A stretch of DNA of 35,654 bases from Oscillospiraceae bacterium (GTDB taxonomy: Bacteria > Bacillota > Clostridia > Oscillospirales > Oscillospiraceae): the NCBI GenBank assembly GCA_902783035.1, contig CACZPK010000046.1, forward strand, positions 1 to 35,654, read 5' to 3'. The notes below the pieces were generated by a model. It had not been told where the DNA came from, did no database searches, and saw nothing but the letters and a program-made list of their open reading frames with translations. Positions within the stretch are counted from its first letter, which is position 1. Every line of letters begins with the position of its first letter. The translations under genes and the position numbers were made by a program. This document shows positions 9,010 through 17,615 of the stretch, in pieces.

Positions 9010-11835
9010 ATGAACAGTAAAATCTATGTCAAAGGCGCCCGGGAAAACAACCTGAAGAATATCGACGTGGAGATCCCCCGCGATTCGCTCACCGTCGTTA
9101 CGGGGCTTTCCGGCAGCGGCAAGTCCTCGCTTGCATTTGACACCATCTATGCCGAGGGACAGAGGCGTTACGTCGAAAGCCTCTCGTCCTACGCGCGCAT
9201 GTTCCTCGGCCAAAAGGAAAAGCCCGACGTCGACTACATCGACGGTCTTTCCCCCGCCATCTCCATCGACCAGAAAACAACCTCCCAGAACCCTCGCTCC
9301 ACGGTGGGCACGGTAACGGAGATCTACGATTACCTCCGCCTTCTTTGGGCGCGCGTCGGCACGCCGCACTGCCCCAAGTGCGGCAAGGAAATCCGCCAGC
9401 AGTCCATCGACCAGATCATCGATCAGCTTATGGCCATGCCGGAGGGGATGCGTATTCAGGTCATGGCGCCCGTTATCCGCGGCCGCAAGGGCGAATACGC
9501 CAAGGTGTTTGAGGATGCACGCAAGTCGGGTTACGTCCGCGTGCGTGTCGACGGCAGCATGTACGAGCTGGACGAGGAGATCAAGCTCAACAAAAACCAG
9601 AAGCACAACATCGAGATCGTTGTCGACCGTCTGATTCTCCGGCCCGACGTCGTCCACCGCCTGACCGACTCTGCCGAAACTGCGGCTTCGCTCTCGGGCG
9701 GTCTGGTGCTTGTCAACGTCATTCAGGAGCAGCGCGATATTCTCTTTTCCCAGAACTATGCCTGCGAGGACTGCGGCGTATCCATCGAAGAGCTGGCTCC
9801 GCGCATGTTCTCGTTCAACAATCCATTCGGTGCCTGTCCGGAGTGCACCGGCCTCGGTTTCCGGATGCGCGTCGACCCGGAAATGGTCATCCCCAACCCC
9901 TCGATTTCCATTCTCGACGGTGCGATCACCGCGTCCGGCTGGAACAATGTGCGTGGTGATGGCATTGCGCGCATGTACTTCGATGCACTGTCAAAAAAGT
10001 ATAAGTTCTCGCTTCGCGATCCGGTGGAAAAACTCTCTCCCGAGGTTCTCGACGTGATCCTCCACGGCACAAAGGGTGAAAAGCTGGAGCTGCAATACGA
10101 CCAGCCGCGCGGCAAGGGCATGCTCTACCAGCCCTTTGAAGGCGTCATCAACAATCTGGAGCGCCGCTACAAGGAAACGCAGAGCGACAGCGTACGCGCC
10201 GAGCTGGAAGAAGTCATGAGCGAGTGTCCCTGCCCCGTCTGTAAAGGAAAACGCCTTCGCGCCGAAGCGCTGGCCGTGACGGTCGGCGGGCTGAATATCG
10301 CAGACTATTCCGACAAATCCGTGGTCGACGCACTGGACTTCATGGAGGATCTGACGCTCACGGAGCAGCAGATGCGCATTGGCGAGCGCATTCTGAAGGA
10401 GATCAAAGCGCGTCTGGGCTTTTTGCGCTCGGTGGGACTGGAATACCTGACGCTCTCGCGCGCAAGCGCGTCGCTTTCCGGCGGTGAGGCGCAGCGCATC
10501 CGTCTTGCCACGCAGATCGGTTCCAGCCTCATGGGCGTGCTCTACATTCTCGATGAGCCGTCCATCGGATTGCACCAGCGTGATAACGACAAGCTGCTCG
10601 CAACCTTAAAGCGCCTGCGCGACCTCGGCAATACGCTGATCGTTGTTGAACACGACGAAGACACCATGCGTGCCGCGGACTATATCATCGACGTCGGCCC
10701 CGGCGCGGGTGTCCACGGCGGCGAGATCATCGCTGCGGGAACGCCGGAGGAGATCATGGCGACACCGCGCTCCCTGACCGGACAGTACCTCTCCGGCAAG
10801 ATGAAGATTGCTGTCCCGTCACAGCGACGCAAGGGCAACGGAAACCTTCTCACCGTACGCGGTGCAAAGGAGAACAACTTGCAGGATATCGACGTTTCGA
10901 TCCCGCTGGGGACGTTCACCTGCGTCACCGGCGTAAGCGGGAGCGGCAAATCCTCCCTCGTCAACGAGATCATTTACAAGAAGCTCGGCGCCGACCTCAA
11001 TCGGATGAAGGTCCATCCGGGGCATCATCGCGCCATCGAGGGCGAGGAATATCTCGACAAGGTCATCTGCATCGACCAATCCCCCATCGGGCGCACGCCG
11101 CGCTCCAACCCCGCGACATATACGAACGTGTTCAACGACATCCGTGACCTCTTCGCCTCCACACCGGACGCAAAGGCACGCGGTTACAGCAACGGACGGT
11201 TTAGTTTTAACGTGCGCGGAGGCCGTTGCGAAGCGTGCGGCGGCGACGGCCAGCTCAAAATCGAAATGCACTTTCTGCCCGATATCTATGTTCCCTGTGA
11301 GGTCTGCCACGGCAAGCGCTACAACCGTGAAACGCTGGAGGTGCGCTACAAGGGCAAGAATATCGCCGACGTACTGGACATGACCGTGGAGGAAGCGCTG
11401 GACTTCTTCCGTGACCTGCCGAAAATCGAGAACAAGCTCCGTACGCTCTACGATGTGGGTCTGGGCTATATCCGTCTGGGTCAGTCGTCAACGACGCTCT
11501 CCGGCGGCGAGGCACAGCGCGTCAAGCTGGCAACCGAGCTGAGCAAGCGTGCCACCGGACGCACGATCTATATCCTCGACGAGCCGACCACAGGGCTTCA
11601 TGCCGACGATGTGCGGCGTTTGCTCAGCGTGCTGCAGCGGCTTGTGGACGCGGGCAACACGGTGCTCGTCATCGAGCACAATCTTGACGTTATCAAGAGT
11701 GCCGATCACCTGATCGACCTCGGTCCCGAAGGCGGAAGCGGCGGCGGCACCATCGTTGCCGAGGGCACGCCCGAGGAGGTTGCAAAGGTCAAAAAGTCTT
11801 ATACCGGCCAGTATTTGAAGAAAATGCTGGTGTAA
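9010..11835 (+). CDS. uvrA: Excinuclease ABC subunit A
   Basis: UvrA is the ATP-driven DNA damage sensor of nucleotide excision repair. The 941-residue protein has two ABC modules: Walker [16 protein letters not shown] (about 31-45) and [13 protein letters not shown] in the second half; signatures [16 protein letters not shown] and [16 protein letters not shown]; Walker [15 protein letters not shown] and [14 protein letters not shown]. Zinc-module cysteine pairs are present (CEDC...CPEC in the first half, CEAC...CEVC in the second). Start at 9010 is set by AAAAAAGGAGG just upstream; an in-frame ATG at 8959 has no such site. Length is standard. It is separated from uvrB by the EamA and YbaK genes, which is less common than direct adjacency. 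Confidence 0.98.
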   Translation: MNSKIYVKGARENNLKNIDVEIPRDSLTVVTGLSGSGKSSLAFDTIYAEGQRRYVESLSSYARMFLGQKEKPDVDYIDGLSPAISIDQKTTSQNPRSTVGTVTEIYDYLRLLWARVGTPHCPKCGKEIRQQSIDQIIDQLMAMPEGMRIQVMAPVIRGRKGEYAKVFEDARKSGYVRVRVDGSMYELDEEIKLNKNQKHNIEIVVDRLILRPDVVHRLTDSAETAASLSGGLVLVNVIQEQRDILFSQNYACEDCGVSIEELAPRMFSFNNPFGACPECTGLGFRMRVDPEMVIPNPSISILDGAITASGWNNVRGDGIARMYFDALSKKYKFSLRDPVEKLSPEVLDVILHGTKGEKLELQYDQPRGKGMLYQPFEGVINNLERRYKETQSDSVRAELEEVMSECPCPVCKGKRLRAEALAVTVGGLNIADYSDKSVVDALDFMEDLTLTEQQMRIGERILKEIKARLGFLRSVGLEYLTLSRASASLSGGEAQRIRLATQIGSSLMGVLYILDEPSIGLHQRDNDKLLATLKRLRDLGNTLIVVEHDEDTMRAADYIIDVGPGAGVHGGEIIAAGTPEEIMATPRSLTGQYLSGKMKIAVPSQRRKGNGNLLTVRGAKENNLQDIDVSIPLGTFTCVTGVSGSGKSSLVNEIIYKKLGADLNRMKVHPGHHRAIEGEEYLDKVICIDQSPIGRTPRSNPATYTNVFNDIRDLFASTPDAKARGYSNGRFSFNVRGGRCEACGGDGQLKIEMHFLPDIYVPCEVCHGKRYNRETLEVRYKGKNIADVLDMTVEEALDFFRDLPKIENKLRTLYDVGLGYIRLGQSSTTLSGGEAQRVKLATELSKRATGRTIYILDEPTTGLHADDVRRLLSVLQRLVDAGNTVLVIEHNLDVIKSADHLIDLGPEGGSGGGTIVAEGTPEEVAKVKKSYTGQYLKKMLV

Positions 11836-11877
11836 CGCATCCATTCCTTTCTCCATAAGCTGTTTTGAGGTGGTTCG

Positions 11878-12228
11878 ATGCAGCTTTTGGAAGATGGGAT
11901 CATCGCCGCGCTCGCGGCAATCGGATTGGTAACGCTGCTGCTTCTGTCGATTTCCGTGTTTATACCGCCGCGCCGCCGCGATACGCTCGACGCCGTCGTG
12001 CTTGTCCCCTGCCATGCCGGCGAGGGGACAAGGCTGGAGCAGACCGTGCGGGCACTGATGCGCTCACGCCATGAGTACGGCAGGTTTCTGCACATCGTGA
12101 TCCTCGATCGCGGCATGGACGCAGAGGCAAAGCAGATTGCGGCGTTGCTGTGCCGCGACGGGTGTGGCGTGTCGCTGTGCGAACGGATGGAACAGATCGA
12201 AAACATTACCTGGGAGGAATCATCATGA
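11878..12228 (+). CDS. Small membrane-anchored protein of unknown function
   Basis: I do not recognise this 116-residue protein by name. It has one N-terminal membrane helix (IIAALAAIGLVTLLLLSISV, about 8-27), a basic PPRRRD stop, and then a soluble part of about 80 residues. That part, from DAVVLVPCHAGEGTRLEQTV through FLHIVILDRGMDAEAKQIAA to a Cys-bearing end, has the strand-helix-strand-helix rhythm of the first half of a glycosyltransferase-2-like (GT-A) fold. The later catalytic DxD region of such enzymes is missing. A GAGGTGG site lies four bases before the ATG. Its stop overlaps the ATG of the following lipoprotein gene (ATGA), so the two are coupled. Function is unknown. Confidence 0.75.
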   Translation: MQLLEDGIIAALAAIGLVTLLLLSISVFIPPRRRDTLDAVVLVPCHAGEGTRLEQTVRALMRSRHEYGRFLHIVILDRGMDAEAKQIAALLCRDGCGVSLCERMEQIENITWEESS

Positions 12229-13097
12229 ACCCCAAGCTCCTTTCCCTGTGTCTGGCGCTCTCGCTGTGCCTGACCCTCGCCGTGGGCTGCGCGCAGCAAA
12301 ATACGGCGCAAACCGCTCCGGAAGCGGCCGGAACTGCGCAAAGCGCCGAAACGGTTCCCTCTCCCGCGCCGAAAACCGGCGAGGCGGCCGAATCCGCCCC
12401 GGCATCCGCGCCTGATCAGTCCGCTGAACCGGTATCCGGCTCCGGATCGGACGCTATGCCCATGTCCGGGCGCTCCTTCATCGTCGAGCACATGGATCTG
12501 AGCGAGGGTTACCCCGTGGATATGTATTTTGAGCTGCCCGTCTTCTTGGGCACTTCCGATGCGATGAACAAGATCAACGCCCAGCTTGCTCAAGTACGCG
12601 GGGAATACATCAATCTGCACGCGTCGGACGACCTGCAAATGGTGATCGATTCGATGAACGACCCCAACGGTCCGACGAGGGAGCAGCCCTATGTGAACCG
12701 CCATCCCGCCTCCGTGCAGTCTTACACGGACGACATCATCAGCGTCACCTTTGCCTACGACTGGTGGATGGGCGGCGTGGCGGACTACGGTCTTGAGGGC
12801 TACACCTTCAACGCCAAAACCGGCGAGCAGCTTTATCTTTCCGACCTTCTCGAAGGCTCGGATGCGGAGATCAAGGAGGCCATCGCCGCCGCGCTTTTGG
12901 AACAGTATCCGGATGCCGCGGACGCGGGGATCATGGAAACGCCCGCGGAGGCCATCCGCGGCAAGGATATCCGTGATTTTCACTTCTACGTGCTCGACAA
13001 TGCGGTACACATCGCCTTCAACAAGTACGATATCACCTACGGCGCGGCGGGTGCATTCGATGTCGTCCTGTCGAATGCGCTCAAACCCCTGAACTGA
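12225..13097 (+). CDS. DUF3298-type lipoprotein
   Basis: A 290-residue secreted lipoprotein. It opens with a signal peptide and the lipobox LAVGC (Cys at about residue 22), then a low-complexity Ala/Glu/Pro/Ser linker (about 25-80). The folded part ends in a domain resembling DUF3298 (RsiV-type C-terminal domain): YTFNAKTGEQLYLSDLLEG, then FHFYVLDNAVHIAFNKYDIT and an AAGAFDVVLS end. The molecular role is not established from sequence; relatives sit on the outer face of the membrane and some sense envelope conditions. The ATG at 12225 follows GGGAGGAATCATC and overlaps the stop of the upstream small membrane protein. A longer in-frame reading from 12150 is not supported. Confidence 0.85.
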   Translation: MNPKLLSLCLALSLCLTLAVGCAQQNTAQTAPEAAGTAQSAETVPSPAPKTGEAAESAPASAPDQSAEPVSGSGSDAMPMSGRSFIVEHMDLSEGYPVDMYFELPVFLGTSDAMNKINAQLAQVRGEYINLHASDDLQMVIDSMNDPNGPTREQPYVNRHPASVQSYTDDIISVTFAYDWWMGGVADYGLEGYTFNAKTGEQLYLSDLLEGSDAEIKEAIAAALLEQYPDAADAGIMETPAEAIRGKDIRDFHFYVLDNAVHIAFNKYDITYGAAGAFDVVLSNALKPLN

Positions 13098-13104
13098 CAA
13101 CAAC

Positions 13105-13121
13105 GCGGGGCGCCGCCCCGC
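13105..13121 (+). other. GC-rich hairpin before recD2
   Basis: A perfect 7-bp stem (GCGGGGC / GCCCCGC) with a 3-base loop occupies much of the 37-bp gap between the lipoprotein gene and recD2. There is no T-run. It sits just upstream of the recD2 ribosome binding site (CGGAGAG) and might modulate translation. Confidence 0.4.
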
Positions 13122-13134
13122 CATCGGAGAGAAC

Positions 13135-15342
13135 ATGAACGAGCAGACAACTGTCATCGGGACCGTCGCATCGGTAATTTTTCAAAATGAAGAAAACGGC
13201 TACACCGTGCTGCGCCTCGTCACGGACGACGGGGAACTCATCACGGTGGTGGGCTGCATCCCCTGTGCTGCGCCGGGCGAGGAGCTTGCCGTTACGGGCA
13301 GCTACGTCACCCATCCCCAGCACGGCGAACAGTTTTCCGCCGAAGAGGTCGAACGTCGCCTGCCCGCCACGGAATCCGGTATTCTTGATTACCTTTCCTC
13401 CGGCGTCGTGCGCGGTGTAGGCCCCTCTACGGCGCAAAAGCTGGTGGACCGCTTTGGACCGGACACGTTGGACGTGATTGAGAATGCGCCGGAAGAACTG
13501 CGCAAGATCAAAGGCGTTACCGACAAGCGTGCCCGCGAGATCGCGGAGAGTTTCCGCGAACAGATGGGTCTGCGGCGTCTGATGGAGTTTCTGACGCGTT
13601 TTGAGCTGCCCGTTGCGCTGGCTGTACCGCTTTACCGCCGTTTCGGCACCGGCGCGATGGAAATGCTGCGCCGTGACCCGTACCAGCTTGCCGCAGAGCC
13701 TTTCCACGTTGATTTTGCCGTTGCGGACGAGATCGCGCTGGCGCTTGGATTCAGCGGCAACGCATCCTGCCGTACCGAGGCGGGTATCCTGTTTGAGTTG
13801 AGCCACAACGAGCAAAGCGGCGGCCACGTTTTTCTGCCCCGCGACAAGCTGCTTGCCGCAACCGCCCAGCTGTTGGATGCGCCGGCTGATGCGGTGGAAA
13901 AGTCTCTTGACGACCTTATTGCCGCCGGACGGGTCACGCAGGAGCCGGTCGCTAACGTAACTGCCTGTTACCTCTCACGCTGCGCGGAAGCAGAACAGTA
14001 CGTTGCGCTGCGGCTGCGCGCCATGCTCTCGGACAAGCCAGACGTGCTGCGCGGCGCCTCGCGCGCCATCGACGAGATCGAGCGTGAGCAGGGCATCGAA
14101 TATGCACCGCTCCAACGCCGCGCGGTGGAGCTGGCTGCGGAGCAGGCGCTGCTGATCCTCACGGGCGGTCCCGGCACGGGCAAGACCACTTCCGTGCGCG
14201 CGATCCTGACGCTTTTTGAGCGCATGGGGCTGGATGTTTTGCTCGCCGCGCCGACCGGACGTGCCGCCAAACGGATGGGCGAGGTTTGCGGACGCGACGC
14301 ACAGACCATCCACCGGATGCTCGGTATGAGCTGGGATGAGCGGACGGGCGAAGTCAAGTTTCAGAAAAACGAAAAGGACCCGCTTCAGACGGACGCGGTC
14401 ATTGTGGACGAAACGAGCATGGTCGACCTTGCGCTGATGCGCGCTTTCCTTGCTGCGCTGCGCCCGGGCTGCCGCCTTGTGCTTGTCGGCGATCCCGACC
14501 AGCTGCCCAGCGTGGGCGCCGGCAATGTATTTTCCGACCTCATTCGCAGTGGACGGGTACAGACCGTCGCGTTGACGGAGGTGTTCCGTCAGGCGCAACA
14601 GTCCGCCATCATCCGCTGCGCCCATGCGGTAAACGAAGGGCGTGTGCCGGAGCTGCAAAACACGGCGGAAAGCGATTTCTTTTTCATGCCGCGGCGCGAT
14701 CCGGTGCGCCTTGTGGACACGGTGGTGGAGCTGTGCAAGACACGGCTGCCGGGCAAAATGGGCATCCCCGTGCCGGACATTCAGGTGCTGACGCCCACGC
14801 GCAAAGGAGCCTGCGGCACCGCCGCGCTCAACCGCGCCTTGCAGGAAGCGCTCAACCCCGCCGCGCCGGACAAACGCGAGCGCGCCTTAGGTGACATCGT
14901 GTTCCGCGAGGGCGACCGCGTCATGCAGACGCGTAATGATTACGACGTCCTGTGGGAGCGCGAGGACGGCACTGCGGGTACGGGCGTTTTCAATGGCGAT
15001 GTGGGGCAGATCCTGCAAATCGACCCCGGCGGCGAGATCCTGACCATCGCCTTTGACGACCGCATCGCCACCTATACGGCGGACATGCTCGCCGAGTTGG
15101 AAATGGCCTACGCAATGACGGTGCACAAGTCGCAGGGCAGCGAATACCGCGGCGTGGTGTTTGTCTCCGCGCCCTGTGCGCCGGGGCTGGAGGTGCGCGG
15201 TGTGCTCTATACGGCGCTGACGCGCGCGCGCGAGCTGATGGTCGTCGTCGGCGATGACGCGACCTTGCGGCGCATGGCGGAAAACGATAAACGGCAGCGG
15301 CGCTACAGCGCGTTGCGCTGGCGGCTGGCCGAGCAGGCATAG
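13135..15342 (+). CDS. recD2: ATP-dependent RecD2-like DNA helicase
   Basis: A 5'-3' superfamily 1B helicase of the RecD2 type, found in bacteria with no RecBCD and linked to repair and replication fork maintenance. The 735-residue protein has an OB-like N-terminus (TVIGTVASVIFQNEENGYTV), helix-hairpin-helix repeats (residues about 85-150, for example SGVVRGVGPSTAQKL), Walker A TGGPGTGKTT (about 343-352), the motif AAPTGRAAKRM, Walker B VIVDETSMVD, LVGDPDQLPSVGAGN, and the C-terminal motif AMTVHKSQGSEY. Length matches the RecD2 class rather than the shorter RecBCD-type RecD. The start follows CGGAGAGAAC. It lies downstream of uvrA and two envelope genes in the same direction. Confidence 0.95.
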   Translation: MNEQTTVIGTVASVIFQNEENGYTVLRLVTDDGELITVVGCIPCAAPGEELAVTGSYVTHPQHGEQFSAEEVERRLPATESGILDYLSSGVVRGVGPSTAQKLVDRFGPDTLDVIENAPEELRKIKGVTDKRAREIAESFREQMGLRRLMEFLTRFELPVALAVPLYRRFGTGAMEMLRRDPYQLAAEPFHVDFAVADEIALALGFSGNASCRTEAGILFELSHNEQSGGHVFLPRDKLLAATAQLLDAPADAVEKSLDDLIAAGRVTQEPVANVTACYLSRCAEAEQYVALRLRAMLSDKPDVLRGASRAIDEIEREQGIEYAPLQRRAVELAAEQALLILTGGPGTGKTTSVRAILTLFERMGLDVLLAAPTGRAAKRMGEVCGRDAQTIHRMLGMSWDERTGEVKFQKNEKDPLQTDAVIVDETSMVDLALMRAFLAALRPGCRLVLVGDPDQLPSVGAGNVFSDLIRSGRVQTVALTEVFRQAQQSAIIRCAHAVNEGRVPELQNTAESDFFFMPRRDPVRLVDTVVELCKTRLPGKMGIPVPDIQVLTPTRKGACGTAALNRALQEALNPAAPDKRERALGDIVFREGDRVMQTRNDYDVLWEREDGTAGTGVFNGDVGQILQIDPGGEILTIAFDDRIATYTADMLAELEMAYAMTVHKSQGSEYRGVVFVSAPCAPGLEVRGVLYTALTRARELMVVVGDDATLRRMAENDKRQRRYSALRWRLAEQA

Positions 15343-15381
15343 AACCCTTTTCGTCCGGACAGCACGATTGATTCAGAGAGG

Positions 15382-15828
15382 ATGTGGTTATGGATGCGAC
15401 TGCAAAGCGCGGTCTTTTGCATCGAGGATACGCTGGTCGAGCGGCCTGACGCAGATAAGGTGCTCTCGATCCTGAAAATGGAGGGCGTCTGGCTCTACGG
15501 CGTCACGGCACTTACGCGGGATGCCGCGGAGGCATTGTTGCGTACCGCGGGGGTCGCAGACGATTTTCGCGGTCTGATCACCGCCCGGGAGGCCGCCTGC
15601 ACCCTTGCGGACGGCACGATCTACGAAAAGGCGATGCGCCGTCTGCGCTCCGAGCCGCGGGACACCATCGTGTTTGCGGGCCGGTTGGACGAATTGCGCG
15701 GCGCAAAGGCTGCGGGGCTGCGTGCGGCGGCTGTCGCCGGTGCGGCAGAGGCTGACGAGTGGACGACGATGTGCGCCGAGGCAGACGAAATCGTGGAACA
15801 CTATGCCGATTTTTTGTTGCGAGGATGA
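15382..15828 (+). CDS. HAD-superfamily-like protein lacking catalytic residues
   Basis: The 148-residue protein follows the plan of HAD phosphatases of the beta-phosphoglucomutase-like group. The opening strand AVFCIEDTLVE aligns with the family motif I (FDxDGTL), but the nucleophilic Asp is Cys13 and the second Asp is Glu15. A motif II-like strand (LYGVTALTRD) is present. The late segment DTIVFAGRLDELRGAKAAGL aligns with motif IV, where the usual acidic pair (ED or DD) is AG. The fold is thus plausible but phosphatase activity is doubtful. Start may instead be the ATG at 15394, which has better spacing from GAGAGG at 15376-15381. It is 39 bp after recD2. Binding or regulatory roles are possible; none is shown. 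Confidence 0.7.
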   Translation: MWLWMRLQSAVFCIEDTLVERPDADKVLSILKMEGVWLYGVTALTRDAAEALLRTAGVADDFRGLITAREAACTLADGTIYEKAMRRLRSEPRDTIVFAGRLDELRGAKAAGLRAAAVAGAAEADEWTTMCAEADEIVEHYADFLLRG

Positions 15829-15855
15829 ATTGACAGTAGATTTTTTGCGGAATTG

Positions 15856-15864
15856 TGGTACAAT
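15856..15864 (+). promoter_or_regulatory. Extended -10 promoter of the CofE-like gene
   Basis: TGGTACAAT with an upstream TG (TGTGGTACAAT) matches the Gram-positive extended -10 (TRTGNTATAAT). No -35 lies at 16-18 bp; a perfect TTGACA at 15830-15835 is 23 bp away, too far for normal use. Transcription would start near 15871. Confidence 0.6.
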
Positions 15865-15897
15865 AACCGCAGTATTTGATGCAAAGGAAGATACCAT

Positions 15898-16602
15898 ATG
15901 GAATTCACCGCCAACGAAAAGAAGAACGTCTCCATCGAGACGAGCACCGGAACCTACGACCGCTGCGCCATCCAGACCCACTTTGTCGAGATCGGCGAGG
16001 ATTACATCGAGCTGGTCGAGCGCTATGTCAAGCCTCTGTGGCAGGAGGGGGATTTGCTCTCCATCAGCGAGAAGATCGTCTCTCTGTGCCAGAAAAACGT
16101 GGTCTACCGCAAGGACATGAAGATCAGCTGGCTCGCCAGATTCCTCAGCCGCTTTGCCACGCAGCACAACAGCGCCGGTATCGGTGTGGGTGACACCTAT
16201 AAAATGCAGTACGCCATCGACCGCTGCGGCGCGCTGAAGGTTTTCTGGGCGGCGGTATGCGCCGGTTTTGGCAAGCTCTTCGGCAAAAAGGGTATTTTCT
16301 ACGACATGGTCGGTCAGGAAGTCACGGGTCTCGACGGGTTTTATCCCGATGTATTCCCCATCTACGGCGAGTTTGGTATTCCATTGCCGAAAAACCCGGG
16401 CGGCGTGTGCAATGAGATCCACGAGAAGACCGGTGTTGCCGCGATGATCGTGGACGCAAACGATTTTACCCGCGATATTCTGGGCAAATCGGACTGTGTG
16501 ACGCTCACAGACGAGCAGCTATGTGAGATCATCCGCGACAATCCCGCTGGTCAGGATGCACAGTGCACACCATTCATTCTGATCCGCAAGCACGCTGAAT
16601 AA
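15898..16602 (+). CDS. CofE-like (F420-0:gamma-glutamyl ligase family) protein
   Basis: A 234-residue protein of the coenzyme F420:glutamate ligase family (PF01996-type). Recognisable segments are IQTHFVEIGEDYIELVERYV, WQEGDLLSISEKIVSLCQ (the family's strand leading to the nucleotide region), GIGVGDTYKMQYAIDRCG and the late VAAMIVDANDFTRDILG. In methanogens and actinobacteria CofE adds glutamates to F420, but many Clostridia without F420 carry such relatives, whose substrate is unknown. Nothing else for F420 synthesis is in the window, so F420 work should not be assumed. AAAGGAAG precedes the ATG. It is monocistronic, between its own extended -10 promoter and a strong terminator. Confidence 0.82.
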   Translation: MEFTANEKKNVSIETSTGTYDRCAIQTHFVEIGEDYIELVERYVKPLWQEGDLLSISEKIVSLCQKNVVYRKDMKISWLARFLSRFATQHNSAGIGVGDTYKMQYAIDRCGALKVFWAAVCAGFGKLFGKKGIFYDMVGQEVTGLDGFYPDVFPIYGEFGIPLPKNPGGVCNEIHEKTGVAAMIVDANDFTRDILGKSDCVTLTDEQLCEIIRDNPAGQDAQCTPFILIRKHAE

Positions 16603-16610
16603 GAACAGGA

Positions 16611-16643
16611 AAATCCCCGCCGTTTTCAAAACGGCGGGGATTT
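16611..16643. terminator. Bidirectional rho-independent terminator
   Basis: A 16-bp perfect inverted repeat (AAATCCCCGCCGTTTT at 16611-16626 and its complement at 16628-16643) around one base, with A-run and T-run at the outer ends. It closes the CofE-like gene and the convergent lipoprotein gene. Confidence 0.92.
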
Positions 16644-16659
16644 TTGATTGTATGGGCTG

Positions 16660-17523
16660 TCACGAGGGGTCCTCTCCCCTGCTGTAGTCACTCCAGCTGC
16701 CCAGTTCCGGCCACATCGCCGTACAGCCTGCCCATGTAAGCCGCTGCGTGTTCGCGCGCCAGAGCGTCGCGCTGAATTTGATGACGGGCAGTGCGTAAGT
16801 CTCGCCTTCTGCCCATTCGTCCGCGGAAATGCACAGCAACACACCGTCTTTCCACTTTCGCGTGTTTGCACCGCCGGACAGATACCCCTGCGCAGCCAGT
16901 TCTTCCTTGCGCAGGGTCAGCGCCTCCATACCGTGCGCGCTTGCAAACGACCATGCCACCGCCTGCTTAGCCGCGGGGCTCAGCTCGCCGGGTGCGTCGG
17001 ACAGGTCAACGCTCACGCAGCGCACATCCGCCGTGTAGGCCACACCCTCGTCCCAGAGATCGTTCAGAACCTTCAAATACAGTCCGCAAAGATCGTAAAA
17101 CGTACCGGATGGATTTTTCTCCGTTCCGCGCGACCACGCAGAGACCGCATCGATCTGATCGATTTGAGCGGGCATCGACGTCGAGACTTCCCCCTCGTAG
17201 ACGACCTCGACGGTCATGCCGTCCTCCAACTGTGCGGCGTCGGCCCGCTTCCCGTCCAGATATACGATGGCGTCCTCCAAATCAAGGATATAGACCTCGC
17301 CCGCGCCCTCACCCGCCAGCAGGAGCTTTCCCGTCTCCGCGCCGTTGACAATCAGGGCGTTCAACGTCTCCGCCTCGTGGCGGATCAGCACATCGTGCGT
17401 CTCCGCGCGCGTCGAACCCGTCTCGGGGGGCTGCGCCGCAGCTTCGTCCGGTTTTTCCGTTGCGGCGCAGCCAGTCAGCAGCACCATGCACAGCAGCACT
17501 GGTACCCATATGTTTCGTTTCAT
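16660..17523 (-). CDS. Lipoprotein of unknown function
   Basis: A 287-residue secreted lipoprotein that I cannot place in a named family. It has a signal peptide with lipobox VLLTGC (Cys19), a short acidic/Pro linker, and an N-terminal domain of short beta strands. That domain includes EVYILDLEDAIVYLDGKRAD and DGMTVEVVYEGEVSTSMPAQ, the latter resembling small OB-like domains of Firmicutes lipoproteins. The C-terminal 150 residues (from GTFYDLCGLYLKVLNDLW to the end) look like a mixed alpha/beta domain with conserved-looking Trp residues. It is a single gene, convergent with the CofE-like gene. No partner gene is adjacent, so no role is proposed. Confidence 0.8.
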   Translation of the reverse strand: MKRNIWVPVLLCMVLLTGCAATEKPDEAAAQPPETGSTRAETHDVLIRHEAETLNALIVNGAETGKLLLAGEGAGEVYILDLEDAIVYLDGKRADAAQLEDGMTVEVVYEGEVSTSMPAQIDQIDAVSAWSRGTEKNPSGTFYDLCGLYLKVLNDLWDEGVAYTADVRCVSVDLSDAPGELSPAAKQAVAWSFASAHGMEALTLRKEELAAQGYLSGGANTRKWKDGVLLCISADEWAEGETYALPVIKFSATLWRANTQRLTWAGCTAMWPELGSWSDYSRGEDPS

Positions 17524-17568
17524 TGCCCTCTCCTTTTTTCACCGGCTTCCGCGCTCACCGATGTCAAA

Positions 17569-17598
17569 CGAACCCCCGTCCGAACGGGCGGGGGTTCG
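17569..17598 (-). terminator. Terminator of the rnf operon
   Basis: A 13-bp stem with one G-T pair (CGAACCCCCGTCC at 17569-17581; partner 17586-17598) and a 4-base loop lies 17 bp beyond the rnfB stop. The minus-strand bases after it (TTTGAC) give a short U-tract, so some read-through into the downstream lipoprotein gene is possible. Confidence 0.75.
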
Positions 17599-17615
17599 CC
17601 GATACATATGGGTGG

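Noticed and set aside
15830-15864. TTGACA at 15830 as the -35 of the CofE-like gene promoter
   Set aside because: The 23-base distance to TACAAT is too long; the extended -10 motif explains the promoter better.
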